Shown: piece by piece, positions 1 to 6,945 of the stretch
How the letters are laid out: each line of letters begins with the position of its first letter
How positions within the stretch are numbered: the stretch's first letter is position 1
DNA from: an uncultured Lachnospiraceae bacterium
Lineage (GTDB): Bacteria > Bacillota > Clostridia > Lachnospirales > Lachnospiraceae
Reading direction: 5' to 3'
DNA: 46,675 bases
Assembly (NCBI GenBank): GCA_947566645.1
Contig: CANOKL010000033.1
Coordinates: 1-46,675 of the forward strand
Made by a program: the position numbers and the translations under genes
Notes under the pieces: model-generated
The model's database searches: none
What the model was told of the DNA's origin: nothing
What the model saw: the letters and a program-made list of their open reading frames with translations, nothing else

Positions 1-559
1 ATGGCTAAGAAGTTGGAAATAGAAAAAATTGACAATGATAAAGCTTATGAACGACTTCTCAAACAAATATGCAGAATATGGCTTGGAACTACTTAAAAAA
101 CTGGCTGTTGATTTAACATTGCGGCTTGGCAAGGGTTATAGCAGACCGACATTATATAAAATGCGAAAGTTTTATCAGTGTTATCAAAAGGGGTTTGAGG
201 AATGTGAGGAGCTTACATGGTCACATATTTGTGAGCTTATTTATATTGAGGATGATTTGGAACGAAGTTTTTACGCAAAACAATGCACAGTCGAGAGATG
301 GAATGTGCGTACATTGAAGAGGCAAAAGAAGAGTGCATTGTTTCTTAGACTTGCCGTAAGTACGGATAAACAAGGAATACTAAAGCTTGCAGAAAGAGGA
401 ATTGAGATTCAGACGGCGGAAGATATAGTTAAGGACACATATACGTTAGAGTTTTTAAATCTTAGTGAGAAACTACATTATAATGAAAAGGATTTGGAAA
501 ACCGAATTCTGGAACATTTGCAGAGACAGATGAAAATGAAGAATGAGATTTGTCGATAA
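1..559 (+). pseudogene. DUF1016 (YhcG-type) N-terminal domain remnant, frameshifted and truncated
   Basis: The first frame begins with ATG at position 1 (MAKKLEIEKIDNDKAYERLL) and stops near 94. The DUF1016-like reading continues in another frame from about 50 to 559 (YAEYGLELLKKLAVDLTLRL, then RPTLYKMRKFYQCY and EFLNLSEKLHYNEKDLENRI). This matches the N-terminal helical domain of DUF1016/YhcG proteins, which normally precedes a PD-(D/E)XK nuclease domain. Here the protein ends about where the nuclease domain should start (LENRILEHLQ, then stop), so the catalytic half is missing. The family is associated with restriction or defence loci. With a frameshift plus loss of the nuclease domain, it is very probably non-functional. 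The family call is moderately sure. The window starts at its ATG, so nothing upstream can be assessed. Confidence 0.6.
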
Positions 560-651
560 TTTTTAATATAGTAAAAAGCGGAAAGCCTGTATTTACAAGC
601 TTTCTGGATATTTGAAAATAAATGGAAAAAAGGTTTGTCGATAATTTTTAA
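549..651 (+). repeat. 18-bp direct repeat flanking an 85-bp spacing
   Basis: The 18-mer TTTGTCGATAATTTTTAA occurs at 549-566 and again at 634-651. The first copy provides the stop codon of the truncated DUF1016 remnant. It may mark a past deletion or duplication junction; no other mobile-element feature is seen around it. Confidence 0.7.
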
Positions 652-672
652 GAGAAAGCGATGGCTATATAA

Positions 673-759
673 ATGAGTGTAGAGGCATATAATTTAGATT
701 CACTTCGGAAGTTAGTGTGTAATCTCCAGGACGAAAACAGAAGATTAAAAAAGTTATAA
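673..759 (+). pseudogene. 28-codon N-terminal fragment of a larger protein
   Basis: A short frame, MSVEAYNLDSLRKLVCNLQD then ENRRLKKL and stop, follows a GAGAAAG-like ribosome site at about 651-657. It resembles the start of large multi-domain proteins of Clostridia that open with a short coiled-coil segment (possibly the TOTE-type primase/helicase conflict proteins, recalled from memory and not checked). No continuation was found in any frame, so it is read as the broken 5' end of a lost gene. Confidence 0.3.
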
Positions 760-1006
760 ATACTTTGACCGGCATTATTGATGTAGCTCCAGTTTAGAGC
801 TTACACAGGATAAAACAGCAGAGAGGATTTGAACAGTATTTTTAAAAAATATGGTATTGCATAATATGGGAAAGGCTTATAGGTGGATATTGTTACATTA
901 CAGAATATTGTTCCCTTTCAGGTAAATGCAGGCATTAGCGCGAGAATGGGAAAGAGATTCTTAAATGTATTGGATTCCATGAGGACAATTTCGCTTAGGA
1001 AAGGAG
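760..1006 (+). other. Decayed intergenic stretch, partial coding remnant
   Basis: No intact gene is visible. One frame of about 885-1005 reads without stops (DIVTLQNIVPFQVNAGISAR, then MGKRFLNVLDSMRTISLRKG) and runs into the start of the next gene. It could be the tail of another lost gene; its family is not recognised. Together with the flanking debris it suggests serial loss of defence-type genes here. Confidence 0.35.
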
Positions 1007-1015
1007 ATGGCATCG

Positions 1016-1459
1016 ATGAAAAAATATTGCGAAGAATGTGGAAAGAATGTTGAAACAAAAGTAATTGCAAAAAAAGAGATTTACGATGTATGCGGAGAAC
1101 CAGTCGAAGTCGATACACAAGTCGTAGTGTGCGTGGATTGCGGGGAAGAATTCTATTCTGAAGAATTAGATAATGCCACGTTAGTCCGGGCATATAATGA
1201 ATACCGCAGAAGACACAAGCTTCTTCTGCCAGAGGAGATTAAGGAGATAAGAGAGCAGTACGGGCTTAGCCAGAGAAGTTTTGCCAAGTTATTGGGCTGG
1301 GGTGATAGGACAATCTGCAGATATGAGAATGGATCAATTCAGGATAAGGCACATAATAGTTTGTTGCTTTTTTTACGTAAGCCAGGGAATATGGGGAGAT
1401 ATCTGACAGAAAATGAAGTCACCCTTAATGAAAGACAGAAACGCAAGTATAACGGATGA
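1016..1459 (+). CDS. YgiT/MqsA-type zinc-finger + HTH protein, probably truncated orphan antitoxin
   Basis: A 147-residue protein. The N-terminal zinc finger has two CxxC pairs (CEECGK near residue 5 and CVDCGEEF near residue 41). An XRE/Cro-type helix-turn-helix follows at about residues 78-115 (EIREQYGLSQRSFAKLLGWG, then RTICRYENG). This is the layout of MqsA-like antitoxins, which bind DNA through the HTH and usually repress their own toxin-antitoxin operon. No MqsR-like or other toxin gene is adjacent. Relatives with this 'RYENGSIQDKAH' to 'LTENEV' stretch often continue into a SocA/Panacea (DUF4065) domain, but here the protein ends about 20 residues later, so it is probably cut short. 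The ATG at 1016 is preferred over 1007 because AAGGAG (1001-1006) abuts 1007 but sits 9 nt before 1016. It lies 24 bp before the methyl-transfer island. Confidence 0.7.
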   Translation: MKKYCEECGKNVETKVIAKKEIYDVCGEPVEVDTQVVVCVDCGEEFYSEELDNATLVRAYNEYRRRHKLLLPEEIKEIREQYGLSQRSFAKLLGWGDRTICRYENGSIQDKAHNSLLLFLRKPGNMGRYLTENEVTLNERQKRKYNG

Positions 1460-1483
1460 TTCGTAAAGAGAGGTAATGGCTAT

Positions 1484-3073
1484 ATGGCGATCATAACAGT
1501 AGAGGGGAAAAGAATTCCCTGCGGAGGGGGGACTCTTCTGCAGGGTCTCCTTGCCGCAGGAGTTTTTGTGGACAATCCGTGTAACGGGACAGGCATATGC
1601 GGGAAATGCAAAGTCCGCATTCTGGAGGGTATGTGTTCCCCTGTGTCAGAGACGGAACGGAAGCTTCTGGACAAAGAGGAGATAGAGAGCGGAGTCCGTC
1701 TGGCCTGCATGACAAAGGCTGAGGGGGATATTGAACTTGTGACGCTTCAGACAGAGCGCCAGGCAAAGGTGCTGACGAAAGGATATATTCCGGATTTCCA
1801 ACGGGATGTCTATGATCATGGATATGGAATTGTGATTGATATCGGTACCACCACAGTGGTTACAGCATTGATTCGCATGTCGGACGGAAGGGAGCTTGCA
1901 GAGGCGTCGATGATCAATGCCCAGAAGCATTTTGGGCTGGATGTGCTGACCAGGATTACTTATGAATACGAGCATCCAGACAGCGGTATCCAGGAATTAA
2001 AAGAGGCGATTGTACATTCTGTGAATGATATGATACAGGAGGTATGCCGGAAGGCGGCAGTAAATCAGGAGGAGATTCTGGAGATCGACGTGGCGGCAAA
2101 TTGTACCATGATGCATATGCTTCTTGGAGTGGATGCCAGATCCATCGGGCGGTCGCCCTATAAACCAGAGTTTCTGGAGGCACAGAGGCTCCTGGCCAAG
2201 GATGCGGGGATCAAAGCAGGAGAACATACGGTGCTGTACTGCCTTCCCCAGGTATCTGCCTATATCGGGGCGGATATTGTGGCTGGAGCCTATGTGTGTG
2301 GCCTGAAGAATGAGAGGGGGAATGTCCTGTTTATTGATATCGGAACCAATGGGGAGATTGTACTTGCCTGCGGTGGGAGGCTTCTGTGCTGCTCCTGCGC
2401 GGCGGGGCCGGCTCTTGAGGGTATGAATATCCGGTCTGGCATGCGTGCGGCGGACGGGGCGGCAGAGGATGTGAGGATTACGGAGCAGGGAGTGGAGCTG
2501 ACGGTGATTGGCGGCGGAAGACCGGAAGGAATCTGCGGAAGTGGAATCCTGGCTGTGACAAAAGAGCTTCTTCGGACAGGAATTGTAAAAAAGACAGGAG
2601 CATTTATAAAAAAGGAAAAGCTTTCTGAAAACGATTACCGTTACCCTTTGATACGCATGAACGGTGCAAAACGGGAATTTATTCTGAATGAGGATCCGCT
2701 CCTTATTGTAACCCAGGGGGATATAAGGCAGGTGCAGCTTGCGAAGGGAGCCATCCTTTCCGGTTTTACGGCGCTTCTTTGGAAGGCCGGGATCAGGATG
2801 GAGGATCTGGATAAAGTGATGATCGCAGGACAGTTTGGCGCGCATCTTCCGGCTGATTCTCTTGTGGGAACTGGAATTCTCCCGGAAGGGGTGAAAGAGA
2901 AGCTTGTCTATGTGGGAAATTCCTCTAAAACAGGAGCATATATGGCGCTGATGTCCCGCGGGGCAAAACGGGAGATTGAAGAGCTTGCCTTAAGGATGGA
3001 ATACATGGAGCTGGCGGAGACAGAGAATTACGAGCGGATATTTACGGAGAGCATGGTATTTCCGGAATTTTAA
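1484..3073 (+). CDS. Corrinoid activation protein, RACo/RamA-like (2Fe-2S + ASKHA/DUF4445)
   Basis: A 529-residue ATP-dependent reductive activator of corrinoid proteins. Such enzymes restore Co(II) cobamide to the Co(I) state after accidental oxidation during methyl transfer. An N-terminal plant-type [2Fe-2S] ferredoxin domain has ligands C33, C39, C42 and C75 (PCNGTGICGKC, then LACMT). The rest is an ASKHA-fold ATPase with phosphate-binding motifs DIGTTTVV (near 118) and FIDIGTNGE (near 282), the adenosine-side AAGPALEG segment and a C-terminal AGQFGAHL segment typical of DUF4445/RACo. Length is at the shorter end for the family, because there is little linker between the two domains. Ribosome site GAGAGG at 1468-1473 is 10 nt before the ATG. 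The PucR-type regulator starts 10 bp downstream, so the two are co-transcribed. Its presence argues strongly that the UroD-like genes downstream act on corrinoid-bound methyl groups rather than in heme synthesis. Confidence 0.88.
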   Translation: MAIITVEGKRIPCGGGTLLQGLLAAGVFVDNPCNGTGICGKCKVRILEGMCSPVSETERKLLDKEEIESGVRLACMTKAEGDIELVTLQTERQAKVLTKGYIPDFQRDVYDHGYGIVIDIGTTTVVTALIRMSDGRELAEASMINAQKHFGLDVLTRITYEYEHPDSGIQELKEAIVHSVNDMIQEVCRKAAVNQEEILEIDVAANCTMMHMLLGVDARSIGRSPYKPEFLEAQRLLAKDAGIKAGEHTVLYCLPQVSAYIGADIVAGAYVCGLKNERGNVLFIDIGTNGEIVLACGGRLLCCSCAAGPALEGMNIRSGMRAADGAAEDVRITEQGVELTVIGGGRPEGICGSGILAVTKELLRTGIVKKTGAFIKKEKLSENDYRYPLIRMNGAKREFILNEDPLLIVTQGDIRQVQLAKGAILSGFTALLWKAGIRMEDLDKVMIAGQFGAHLPADSLVGTGILPEGVKEKLVYVGNSSKTGAYMALMSRGAKREIEELALRMEYMELAETENYERIFTESMVFPEF

Positions 3074-3083
3074 GGAGAAGGGA

Positions 3084-4319
3084 ATGGAACAGTATTATAA
3101 AATCGTATTTGAGGCACTGGAAAAGAGCAGTGGAATTGAGAAGGCTGTCAGCGAGATATCGGCAGGTCTTCAGGTGCCTGTTGCCGTTCTGGATCCATAT
3201 GGAAGACTGCTTGCAGATGCATACACATCATTTTTTCCGGTTTCTGATACAGATGGCGGACAGAAGGAAATTTTGTGGATTCATATGATAGAGGATTATT
3301 ATACAAGGGTGTATGATAGAGAATGTGAAAGCAGCAGCGTATTTGAGGAATCTGAAGAAGGAATTACTGTACTGAATGCAGTTCTTTTTAAAGGAAGCCT
3401 GCAGGGATTTTGTATTACATTTCATTTCGGAAAGGAGACATGCCCCCTTAACCGTCTCATCTGCCGCGCACTTGCAGTGGGGTATGGGAGAAGAGACTTT
3501 GTCAGTAATCTAAAAGGCTTTGGATTGAAGCAGCTCATCAGCAGAGTGCTTCTGGGCAGAGGGAGAGAGCAGGAGAGGCTTCCGGAGATCGGAGAAGAGA
3601 TTTATGAGGCCTGTGCACCGGGTCCTTTTATGATGGCTGTTATCGAACCAGATAAAAAGAGCGATCTGAATACCTGGAGGATATATCAGGAAATTTCCAG
3701 CCATTTTCCAGAGGTTTTATTCCACAGAGATGCAGGAGAGATTGCAGTACTGTTTGTCAGTGTTGATTCGGAGAAAAAAAGTAACAGCATTTTATCCTGC
3801 CTTGACTGTCTTCTGGAAAGGGAATCCGGCATCTGCGGAATCAGCGGCGTTTTTGACAGGAGGGATCAGACGGATGCCAGGAAGAAAATGCTGAAGCGGC
3901 TGATCCGGATTGGCAGACATATAGATCCGGAAAAGAAAATTTATACAGAGTATCAGTATTATATGGAACTTGTGTGTTCTTATGCGCAGGAGGAGATCGG
4001 CATATCAGGCTGTTTCGGCAGGGAGCTGGAGCGGTTAGAAAGAGAGGATAAGGAGAAGGGGACGGAATTTTATAATAGTCTGAAAGAATATCTTCTGATG
4101 GGGAATAATGTTAATCTGGCAGCGAAGAGGTTATTTATTCACCGAAATACTATGGTGTACCGTCTGGCAAAGATTCATGAGATTCTCAAACTTGACGTGA
4201 ACGATCCCGAAGTTGCGAAACGCTTAATGATCAGCATGATACTCCGTGCATTGGAGCCTGTGTGTCTTTCTGAGCCGGAATGCACCAAAAGAGGACAAAT
4301 AGATAGTCTTTTTCTATAA
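3084..4319 (+). CDS. PucR/CdaR-type transcriptional regulator
   Basis: A 411-residue regulator. The last ~60 residues form the PucR C-terminal helix-turn-helix (NNVNLAAKRLFIHRNTMVYR, then LAKIHEILKLDVNDPEVAKR), which is highly characteristic. The N-terminal ~130 residues look like a sensory domain (VAVLDPYGRLLAD), and the middle resembles the GGDEF-like CdaR region without a catalytic motif. PucR-family proteins usually activate catabolic operons in response to a pathway substrate. It sits directly after the corrinoid activator (10-bp gap) and before the reductase and methyltransferase genes, so it is the likely local regulator of the island. The effector cannot be read from sequence. An imperfect hairpin follows its stop codon. 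Confidence 0.82.
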   Translation: MEQYYKIVFEALEKSSGIEKAVSEISAGLQVPVAVLDPYGRLLADAYTSFFPVSDTDGGQKEILWIHMIEDYYTRVYDRECESSSVFEESEEGITVLNAVLFKGSLQGFCITFHFGKETCPLNRLICRALAVGYGRRDFVSNLKGFGLKQLISRVLLGRGREQERLPEIGEEIYEACAPGPFMMAVIEPDKKSDLNTWRIYQEISSHFPEVLFHRDAGEIAVLFVSVDSEKKSNSILSCLDCLLERESGICGISGVFDRRDQTDARKKMLKRLIRIGRHIDPEKKIYTEYQYYMELVCSYAQEEIGISGCFGRELERLEREDKEKGTEFYNSLKEYLLMGNNVNLAAKRLFIHRNTMVYRLAKIHEILKLDVNDPEVAKRLMISMILRALEPVCLSEPECTKRGQIDSLFL

Positions 4320-4320
4320 A

Positions 4321-4381
4321 CTATGATAGAATGATGCCAGGATCAAAAGGTCCAGAATACCTTTTGGCATCAACATCATAG
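4321..4381 (+). promoter_or_regulatory. Long imperfect hairpin between regulator and reductase genes
   Basis: Three nested pairings are visible: CTATGAT (4321-4327) with ATCATAG (4375-4381), GATGCC (4333-4338) with GGCATC (4366-4371), and AAAAGGT (4345-4351) with ACCTTTT (4359-4365). No T-run follows, so it is not a classical terminator. It could be an RNA-processing or attenuation structure, or a large operator for the adjacent PucR-type regulator. Confidence 0.5.
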
Positions 4382-4413
4382 AATGTATCTATGATCAGAG
4401 TTGGAGAACATGT

Positions 4414-5565
4414 ATGGAATTAATAAAAGAGCTGCCGGAAATATTTGAACAGTTTGAAGAACAGAAAAAACAGTCATTTTTAGAGGTGAAATATTATAAA
4501 GACAAGGGGATGCCAGTGATTGGGGCATACTGCTCCTATTTTCCAAGAGAGCTTGTAATGGCAGTTGGGGCGATTCCCATAGGGCTGTGTTCGTCTTCAA
4601 ACGAGACAGTGCCGATTGGAGAGCAGACGCTTCCGAAAAATATCTGTCCGCTTATAAAATCCAGCTATGGATACGCAGTGTCAGATAAATGTCCTTTTTT
4701 TTATTTTTCAGATATTGTCGTGGGAGAGACTACCTGTGACGGAAAGAAGAAAATGTATGAGCTGATGTCGGATTTTAAAGAAATCTATGTGATGGAGCTT
4801 CCGAACCGTCAGTCAGAGTTTGGCCTTAAGCTCTGGAAGGATGAGATTTTGAGATTTAAAGAATATCTGGAGGATCACTTCCGGGTTGTGATTACAGATG
4901 ATATGGTGCGGGAGGCAATTCATATCAGCAACGAAAACCGCAGAGCAGTCAAGGAGCTGTACGGGGTGATGAAGGCAGACCCCCCGCCAATGTCCGGGAA
5001 AGAGCTTTTTAAAATCCTCTATGGAAATAAGTATCAGCTGGATTTTTACAAGGTTCCCCGGATTCTTCGTGAAGTGAAGGAAAAAGTACTGGAGAATTAT
5101 GAAAGAAACAGGGAGCATGCAAAAAAGCCCAGGATTCTCATTACAGGCTGTCCGATGGGAGGAGATTCTTCCAAGCTGATTGACATTATTGAAGCCAATG
5201 GAGGAGTTATTGTAGCCTTCGAGAACTGTACCGGAATGAAGGCTCAGGACAGGCTTGTGGATGAGGATGAGGAGGATGTGTACCAGGCGCTTGCCGAGCG
5301 TTATCTCGCAATCGGATGCGCGGTTATGACTCCTAATGATAACAGGATTGAGCTGCTTGGCCGTATTATTGATGAATTTAAGGTGGACGGCGTAATTGAG
5401 ATGATTCTGCATGGGTGTCATTCGGACAGTATTGAGGCGGTCAGTGTGCACCGTTTTATAAAGGAAGAGAAGCATATTCCTTATATGGACGTGACAACAG
5501 ATTTTTCTCAGGCGGATACAGCACAGCTGAATACCAGGGTTTCTGCTTTTTTGGAATTATTGTAA
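4414..5565 (+). CDS. Double-cubane-cluster anaerobic reductase (2-hydroxyacyl-CoA dehydratase D-component family)
   Basis: A 383-residue member of the HgdB/BcrC-like 2-hydroxyacyl-CoA dehydratase superfamily. Conserved cysteines are at C40 (GAYCSYFPRE), C78 (NICPLIKSSYG), C93 (DKCPFF) and C108 (ETTCDGKKKMYE), followed by ITGCPMGGDSSK, FENCTGMK and LHGCHSDSIEA. This pattern fits the stand-alone double-cubane-cluster proteins (DCCP), which carry an unusual [8Fe-9S] cluster and catalyse low-potential reductions driven by an ASKHA-type ATPase. There is no second dehydratase subunit and no CoA-pathway gene nearby, which argues against a dehydratase. Its position in a corrinoid cluster next to a RACo-like ATPase suggests a low-potential redox task there; that is inference. 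Start supported by GGAG at 4403-4406. A strong terminator follows immediately. Confidence 0.82.
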   Translation: MELIKELPEIFEQFEEQKKQSFLEVKYYKDKGMPVIGAYCSYFPRELVMAVGAIPIGLCSSSNETVPIGEQTLPKNICPLIKSSYGYAVSDKCPFFYFSDIVVGETTCDGKKKMYELMSDFKEIYVMELPNRQSEFGLKLWKDEILRFKEYLEDHFRVVITDDMVREAIHISNENRRAVKELYGVMKADPPPMSGKELFKILYGNKYQLDFYKVPRILREVKEKVLENYERNREHAKKPRILITGCPMGGDSSKLIDIIEANGGVIVAFENCTGMKAQDRLVDEDEEDVYQALAERYLAIGCAVMTPNDNRIELLGRIIDEFKVDGVIEMILHGCHSDSIEAVSVHRFIKEEKHIPYMDVTTDFSQADTAQLNTRVSAFLELL

Positions 5566-5592
5566 AAAATGCGGTCATATGACCGCATTTTT
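5565..5592 (+). terminator. Perfect palindromic intrinsic terminator
   Basis: A 14-bp perfect inverted repeat around GCGGTCAT/ATGACCGC, flanked by an A-run on the left and a T-run on the right, begins at the stop codon of the reductase gene. The A/T flanks make it usable on either strand. It separates the activator-regulator-reductase operon from the first methyltransferase. Confidence 0.92.
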
Positions 5593-5722
5593 CTTATAGT
5601 ACAGGAAATTATAGAAAATATAAATAAAAAATACAAAAAATAGAGAATATTTATGGCTAAAATGCACAATATACTCGTGAATTTTGTCTGGAATACCAAT
5701 GAAGTGAGAAGGAGTATGTGAT

Positions 5723-5782
5723 ATGCTATTAGTCGGTCAGGAAAACTTGGACAAGGAATACCTTTGCTATTACACAAATTAA
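5723..5782 (+). other. 19-codon upstream ORF with strong ribosome binding site
   Basis: ATG at 5723 follows AGAAGGAG (5707-5714) with 8-nt spacing, and encodes MLLVGQENLDKEYLCYYTN. It overlaps, in another frame, the 5' extension of the first UroD-type gene (possible TTG start at 5764; preferred ATG at 5827). The best ribosome site in this region therefore serves a 19-residue peptide and not the enzyme. It may be a translational leader or uORF. A sequencing or genuine frameshift joining the two frames is the alternative. Confidence 0.45.
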
Positions 5783-5826
5783 GAGAACGGAGCAAGAGAG
5801 ATACTGTGGAATTATTGAAAACGGAA

Positions 5827-6912
5827 ATGACGCCAAAAGAGCGTATAATGGCTTATATGCGCGGCGAGGAGGTTGACCGGATACCGACGTCTCTGAGCGC
5901 CAGTGAGACGGCGCCGCCATTATATGGAGTCCCGATCAGAGAGTATTACTTTTCAGCTGACAGGATGGTGCAGATTGAAACTGCGCTTGCAGATGATTTT
6001 CATGCTGATAATATGGGAATCGGACTGGGGCTCAGGACGGTAGCGGAAGCGCTGGGGGCAGAGCTTGTGTATCCAGAGAACAGTGTGTCCTATCTCGTAA
6101 AACCGGCCATTCACTCTTTTTCCGATATTAAGAATATGAATTTGATTAATATTGAGAAAGACGGGCGGTTTCCAGTGATCACAGAGGCATTTGAGCGGCT
6201 TTTGGAGAAATTCGGAAAAGAGAGGATTTTAGGAAGCGGGCTTGCAGGGCCTTTGACCACTGCATCAAGTCTGGCAGGAACAGAAAATTTCCTAAAAGCA
6301 ACGGTTAAGAATAAAGAGGGAGTGCATCAGCTTCTGCAGTATAGTACGGACTGTATTGTAAACTGCTGCAGAGATCTGAATCAGAAGCTGGATATTAAAT
6401 TCATGCTGTCCGAACCTGTGGCATCACGGAATCTGCTGAGCAGGAAACAGTTTCAGGAATTTTTTGTACCTTACTTAAGACAGGCTGTAAAAAGGATGAA
6501 TGAGTTCCAGGGTACGACAGGCATCCATATCTGCGGAAATACAAAGGATCGCTGGAAAGAGGTGGCGGATTCAGGTGTCAGTAATTTCTGGATTGATAAT
6601 TGCGAAAGTATGAAAGAATTGAAAACCGCTTTTGGAGACCGGCTCGCCATTAGCGGTAATCTTCCGCCGGTGGAGATACTTAAGTATGGCTCTGTGACTG
6701 AGATTGAACAAGGTGTACAAAAATGCATTGCGGACGGGGCAGACAATCCATGCGGATACACGCTATGCCCGGGATGCACGACTCCCGTAGGAACAACAAA
6801 AGAGAACCTGACTGCCTTCATGAATGCGGCAGCAGTATACGGGAGGCAGGCAAGAAAAGGATGTATGCCGAAAGGAATGGAAGGATATGGAGAAGTTGAC
6901 CTGAAGAAATAA
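5827..6912 (+). CDS. UroD-superfamily corrinoid methyltransferase (MtaA/CmuA-like), copy 1
   Basis: A 361-residue (beta/alpha)8-type protein of the uroporphyrinogen-decarboxylase superfamily, opening with MTPKERIMAYMRGEEVDRIP, the usual N-terminus of the methyltransferase branch. The zinc-thiolate site of MtaA/MtbA-like enzymes is present: GIHICGN (H-x-C, near residue 235) and a C-terminal CPGC (near residue 320). Heme-pathway UroD lacks this zinc motif. Enzymes of this branch move methyl groups between a substrate or thiol acceptor and a corrinoid protein. It is the first gene after a terminator and precedes the OpuA-like importer by 33 bp. The start is uncertain: a TTG at 5764 would add 21 residues, and its AAGGA at 5753-5757 is better placed than anything before 5827; family alignment favours 5827. 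Confidence 0.82.
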   Translation: MTPKERIMAYMRGEEVDRIPTSLSASETAPPLYGVPIREYYFSADRMVQIETALADDFHADNMGIGLGLRTVAEALGAELVYPENSVSYLVKPAIHSFSDIKNMNLINIEKDGRFPVITEAFERLLEKFGKERILGSGLAGPLTTASSLAGTENFLKATVKNKEGVHQLLQYSTDCIVNCCRDLNQKLDIKFMLSEPVASRNLLSRKQFQEFFVPYLRQAVKRMNEFQGTTGIHICGNTKDRWKEVADSGVSNFWIDNCESMKELKTAFGDRLAISGNLPPVEILKYGSVTEIEQGVQKCIADGADNPCGYTLCPGCTTPVGTTKENLTAFMNAAAVYGRQARKGCMPKGMEGYGEVDLKK

Positions 6913-6945
6913 TTGAAGTAGAGACACGCAGAGAGGAGAAGGAAA

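Noticed and set aside
4414..5565. Subunit of a 2-hydroxyacyl-CoA dehydratase
   Set aside because: No second subunit, CoA-transferase or dedicated activator is adjacent, and the cysteine pattern fits the stand-alone double-cubane-cluster proteins better.
5641..5670. Sigma-54 promoter (TGGC...TGCA) ahead of the first methyltransferase
   Set aside because: The GG to GC distance is too short for a -24/-12 promoter, and the regulator nearby is PucR-type, not a sigma-54 activator.
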